This document shows, piece after piece, positions 59,290-64,000 of a stretch of DNA of 64,000 nucleotides; position 1 is the first letter of the stretch; the number at the start of each line of letters is the position of its first letter. A program made the translations under genes and the position numbers. The notes under the pieces were generated by a model. That model ran no database searches. It was not told where the DNA came from and was given only the letters and a program-made list of their open reading frames with translations. The stretch is taken from contig NW_004457736.1 in the NCBI RefSeq assembly GCF_000203815.1, forward strand, positions 1 to 64,000, read 5' to 3'. Source of the stretch: Cavenderia fasciculata (Eukaryota; Evosea; Eumycetozoa; Acytosteliales; Cavenderiaceae).

Positions 59290-60132
59290 CTTTCTTTCTC
59301 TTTCTCTTTCTTTCTCTTTCAAAAAAGATAATAGTGAACAGATAAGACAGAGATGATATTAAAGCTCGATTTGCCGATCGACGTATGAAAAAAAAGATTA
59401 ATTAAATTTAAATTGTGAGCAAGGAACTTGGAAAACAAATTAAAAATAACATTGTAAGCTTTTGAGCGTACAATGTTACATTCATTCACCTAGAAGCTCA
59501 TATCTCTTAGTCTATACCTCCTCCCTCTTATGACTCCTAGGAGTCATACTTGCCAAGTTCAAGATTCATTCCTTCATTAATATATTATAATGAACTTCCA
59601 TTTATCATTGTATGTATCATAATTAGTTTAATTTAATTAATTATAATCCACATTCTCTCTCTCTCTCTTTCATGATAGAGATGATGATGATTATTATTAG
59701 TGTATAACAAGATGCTCGTGATTGGTTTTGTATCACCCCTTTCTCTCTTTGTGTGTTTCCTTGTACCCCTCCCTCCTCTTCACCACCAACTCATCAATAC
59801 AACGAGTGGTATATGGGGGCAGCAGGCACACTTCATCATATTAATATGATGATAATAATAGCATGATTAATGATTATAATGATAATGATGATGATGAATG
59901 ATATAGGGGGTGTTATGAATGTTGTAGGTTGGGGATTCTTACATACAAAATAGTAGCAGTAGTTTATTTTTATATAATAATCATTTGTTATTTATTTGTT
60001 GTTGCAGTGCAGGACATGAGAATATAGTAGAGGTAGAGAGAGAGAGATAGATAGAGATCTGGTTATTAATGTGGAAAAAGAGAAGGAAATCAACAGGGAA
60101 GGAATACAAGGCAAGATATATTTGATCATCAC
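59290..60132. other. Divergent intergenic region
   Basis: Upstream of SCYL2 (minus) and the beta-helix/GPCR gene (plus). It has CT-rich text near 59655, a GATAAT/GATGAT run near 59845-59900 and AGAGAG near 60037. Poly-T and poly-A runs flank it. A small palindrome GACTCCTAGGAGTC is at 59532-59545. No gene is seen. Confidence 0.6.
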
Positions 60133-63100
60133 ATGGCATATCTTCGAATCAAGATCTACCTGTTGATCATTCTATACCTGATCATTTTGGCATCCAACAA
60201 TAATAATCATTTAATATGTATGTAAATCAAATGAATGAATGATGAAATGATCAACAATACTTTCTTTATACTTACTCCCAAGTTTATCAGATAAACTATA
60301 TAGTAGTAGTAGGAGTATAGAAGAAGAAGAAGAAAAAGATGGTAATAATAATAATAATAATGGACATTATAGATCAATATTCTTTTATTTTGTAAATGGT
60401 GAAGAATATTATATATCACCTAGTGGAATTGATGAGAATGGATGTAGTTCAATCGAGAACCCATGCAAATCCATACAATACGCAACGAATATAGCAGCAC
60501 CATTCTCTACCATTATATTGGCACCTGGAACCTACTTTGAATCCAATTATTCGCAGATTTCAAACAGTCATTTGGCTTTGGTGGGGTCTGGTGGATGTGA
60601 TGTGACTACTGTCGTAGGACAAGGTACAGGACTATTATATGTGGTGCAAAGCACACTGACCATCACCGGTATTACCTTTGCACGAACCAATCGACCCACT
60701 CCATTTATATACACCTTCTTTTCAGAACGTGACCTAAATATTCTAAATTATCGAACCAATTTGAATCTGGTCCAAAGATCTGCCCCCATCTATTTAAATC
60801 AATCCATCGTTCATTTTATTGATTGTGCAATCACACAATTCAAACTATTCAGTGAAAGTGCTGCCATATTTTCAACTTATTGTATGTATACAAACAACAT
60901 AATAATATTTCTTGAATATAAATTAATCTCTCTCTCATTTTTTCTTTTAGCTTTCATTTCAATGACAAATACAACATTTCAAATCAATCAATCGAATTTA
61001 ATATTTCTTTATAATACTACATTCACAGGTGGATTATCTCAATTCATTAGTAATAGAGGTAATCTATTAATTACATCGATTCAATCAAATCTTCACATGG
61101 TAGATTCAATAATTGCATACAATAGATATTCTTCAGGTATCATTTCTGGTAAGTGAGTCAACAAAAATAATAGTAATAATATTATTATTATTCTTCTAAC
61201 AAAAGTTAATATTACTTGCTATCTCTATAGATTCTTGGGTAAATTTAACAAATGTATTGGTCATTAAAAACTTTGGTGTCAATTCATTTCTATTTGGACC
61301 AAGGGGATCGAATTTCAACATAAGGAACAGTAGATTTATTGAGAATCGTTCAAATGAATCTTATACTCTATTATCCTTAAACACAAGACAAGCAACAAGG
61401 TATATAAATGATTTATCAAAATGACAAACAATATTGACTATATATCTCTTGTTATTAATTTTTATTTCTTTTTTTTTTTTGTAGTATATCATTATCAATT
61501 ATCGATGGTAATTCAAATTTGGTTGGTGCAAGTATTGGTACTAGATCAAGTGGATTAAATATAACTTTTTGCGAATTTAGAAATCAATTTAATATAATGA
61601 TTAGTTTAATGGGGAGTTCAATATCATTGGTCCAATATTGTTCATTTAGAAATTTCTCTGGAAATGTATTTTCATCTGATTCCTCAACCGTTTTGATATT
61701 GTTTTTTTCTTCTTTTAAATGTAACTAAACTATAAATACTTTATACTCTTGAGTTTTCTGTACTAATAATCATTTTTTTATATCTTTTCTAGCATTTAGT
61801 GGAAAGATATTAGACTTTTATAGTAAAGGATCAGCCTATGTTATATCAACAACAGTTTGTGGAGCACGATCACAAGTACCAATATTCCAACTTGAAAATA
61901 GTGCCTATATGCTCGCCTATCAGATCGTGGTCTACAACAATTCAGCATACAATGTGATTGATATGGCTCAGTCAAAGTTGGATATGTACGCATCAAACAT
62001 TTCCTCTACGAATGGATCATCTATAGTGATTGGTGTAGATGGTTATGTAATTAGAATGCAAGATTGTTTTTTATCTGAAAATGATATTCAATTGGTATGG
62101 ATGACCCAAACAACCAAAAGACAGTAGTATCCTCCTTACCTGTACCTGCTAATCATTTCATTTATTTTTCTTTTAATTTTTATTTAGGGAGGAGGAATAT
62201 TCTTTTTAGATCAAACTGGTAATATAACGGTACTTGTAACAAGGTTTACAAGGAATAGATCAACGTATGGGACGATTATAGTATTTGGTGATCCAAAGTC
62301 GAGTGACGAGATTAAAGAAAAGATATACTTTTCACACCAACCAACACCGTTATTGGCAAAGACCCTGTTTTCAAATTCAACGTTTATAGGAAACACAGCG
62401 TTGGGTGCTGGTGCATTGGTGTTTTACATCAAAAATGTGTTTATCAACTTTACATGTCTCGATTGCTACATGCTAGGAAATCGAGCAAAACAAGGTAATC
62501 TTATCAATTCCAACTACTACTCGTATACAGTATCGATGGCATCAAATGTTACAACACCCATCATTTTACAAATCGTTATCCGAGCCAAAGACTATTTCGG
62601 ACAACGGTTCCAAGGATCATCAGAGATATCGTATACTGCAGTGTCGGCCAATCCCGATTTCAGGGTGAGTGGTATCACAACAGTGCTTATGAATGTACAA
62701 GGTGTCACTGTCATGTACAACATTCAGTTGTCTGGTGTACCCGGTTCCAACTATACACTCTTTTTTGCTTCTTCGCCGAGACCGATCGGAGGCAATGTCA
62801 ATCAAACCATTACCTTTAGAAAGTGTGAGAATCCATACGAACCACACAACGTCACTGGCATATTCTACTGTCTCAAGGAGAAAACAGTTAGTGATCTCAA
62901 CAAAATTATAGTAACTTTCTTGGTTGTCGTTATCGGACTGCTCACACTCTTTTGTTTTGGTATTGTCATTGTCTATTGGAGTCATCCAATCATTCGATTC
63001 TCAAATCAAATATTTCTCTGTGTCATATTATTTGGTTGTTGTGTTTTACTTGCTAGTCTTATTACATCTTTTATCGTTTCTCCTATTTCGTATGTAAAAC

Positions 63101-64000
63101 GTTTAAAGAAAAAATTAATACTCTAAACATATTTATTTATTTATCTATTTATTTAGATGCCGACTACGAAGTATATTATTACCAATGGGATTGGAAATAC
63201 CAGTTGCAGCATTGGTTGTCAAACAATATAGATTATGGAAGATAAGAAAGGTACTCAGCTTTCAATTGAAATCTGCAATGGGAAACAGATACTTTATAAC
63301 CTACACGGCAGCCTATTTGGTCATCCCGACCATTGTTGTGGTTGTAGCATGCACATTTAAACCTCTTACTCCAGCAATCTCATTTGATACAAGGGACTTG
63401 ACCTATTCGCATATTTGTCTTGGTGACAAAGCCTACCTCTACGTCATTGTCTTTTTAATCTATGCATTGATATTCCTATTCATCACTTGTGTATTGGTAT
63501 TCAAAACTAGACCATATCGTTCATCACCTGGATCTTTTAGTGAACCTACTTATTTAGGTATTTTAGTATGTAAACATTTAAATTAATATAATAATATTGT
63601 TATTGATTTTTAATATTTATTAATTATTCAATCATTCATATTTATTTAGACATACAATTATTTAATTATTCTACTTTTATTGTTACCTTTAAGGTTCTCA
63701 TTCCCAACCAAACCAAATGCACAATTTTTGATTGTTGCAGTGGCATCTTTGATTTTTGTGTTGGTGACACTTGGACTATTGTTTGTGCCAAAACTCATTG
63801 TACTGTTTAAACGAAGAGCAGTGGTACATTCACTCACCAAGTTTATCGAAGCACAAAGTGAAGAGTTGGAACGAAACAAAGACATATTGCAATTCTACGA
63901 ACTGTATGGCAACGAAGAGGGAATATTAAACTTTGCAAACCCCAACATCTTCTCACCGGACAGTACCAGTGGTTCTACAATTAGCTACAGATCACACAAG
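60133..64000 (+). CDS. Beta-helix ectodomain fused to family 3 GPCR (partial)
   Basis: Nine exons in view: 60133-60217, 60291-60881, 60951-61148, 61231-61399, 61485-61720, 61793-62094, 62188-63089, 63157-63565 and 63650 to the window end. At least 1081 residues; the stop lies beyond the window. A signal peptide is followed by ISPSGIDENGCSSIENPCKSIQYA, the usual start of a right-handed beta-helix/PMP-type ectodomain. Many N-rich strands follow (for example NTTFQINQS, CSFRNFSGNVFSS). From ~765 a seven-helix part reads NKIIVTFLVVVIGLLTLF, FGCCVLLASLI, then CRLRSILLPMGLEIPVAALVVKQYRLWKI, the family 3 (GABA-B-like) signature. It lacks the usual periplasmic-binding ligand domain. Ligand unknown. 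Confidence 0.88.

Noticed and set aside
1-64000. CRISPR arrays, prokaryotic operons, rRNA genes
   Set aside because: None seen. Direct repeats present are microsatellites or coding repeats, and the gene structures are eukaryotic.

Overview
The window looks like nuclear DNA of a dictyostelid social amoeba. The sequence is AT-rich. Genes are compact and carry short AT-rich introns with GTATGT/GTAAGT donors. Long Asn, Gln, Ser and Thr runs sit inside coding exons. Several families are typical of dictyostelids: HssA-like small proteins, ankyrin-repeat proteins, Phg1-type TM9 proteins and LRR/EGF adhesion-type receptors. The species cannot be assigned from sequence alone.

Layout. 0-8 kb: a large LRR/EGF type I membrane protein, a small secreted Cys protein and a TM9-superfamily protein, all on the minus strand. 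8.3-9.5 kb: a head-to-head pair of small Gly/Cys proteins sharing a mirrored promoter. 9.6-11.8 kb: two paralogues joining a WHxHIL region to a C-terminal ubiquitin-like fold; one has a frameshift. 12-20.3 kb: a DnaJ-X co-chaperone, an EI24-like membrane protein, a beta-propeller-like protein, a small unrecognised protein and a mitochondrial carrier. 20.9-38.6 kb: four POT/PTR peptide-transporter paralogues on the minus strand. Between them lie a duplicated pair of proline-rich genes on the plus strand, a tiny two-exon gene, an ependymin-like secreted protein and an ankyrin-repeat protein. 38.8-40.6 kb: a tRNA-Gly(GCC) gene followed by remnants of a non-LTR retrotransposon with a Ty1/copia-like LTR inside. 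40.7-59.3 kb: housekeeping and lysosomal genes (phospholipase B-like, RasGEF, RNF5/RNF185-type E3, TSEN54, a GPI-type surface protein, PTRH2, an aspartic protease, SCYL2 pseudokinase). 60.1 kb to the end: a nine-or-more-exon beta-helix protein fused to a family 3 GPCR, cut by the window edge.

Functionally, this is a normal chromosomal arm segment and not one operon-like system. Shared themes are endolysosomal and phagocytic biology (TM9, aspartic protease, PLB-like, SCYL2, peptide transporters) and surface recognition (LRR/EGF receptor, beta-helix GPCR, GPI protein). The least ordinary items are the Gly-Cys-ending ubiquitin-like pair, the mirrored promoter, the duplicated proline-rich loci with conserved flanks, the beta-helix/GPCR fusion and the nested retroelements beside the tRNA.

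Exon coordinates were worked out by hand from splice signals and reading-frame continuity. They have not been checked against transcripts.
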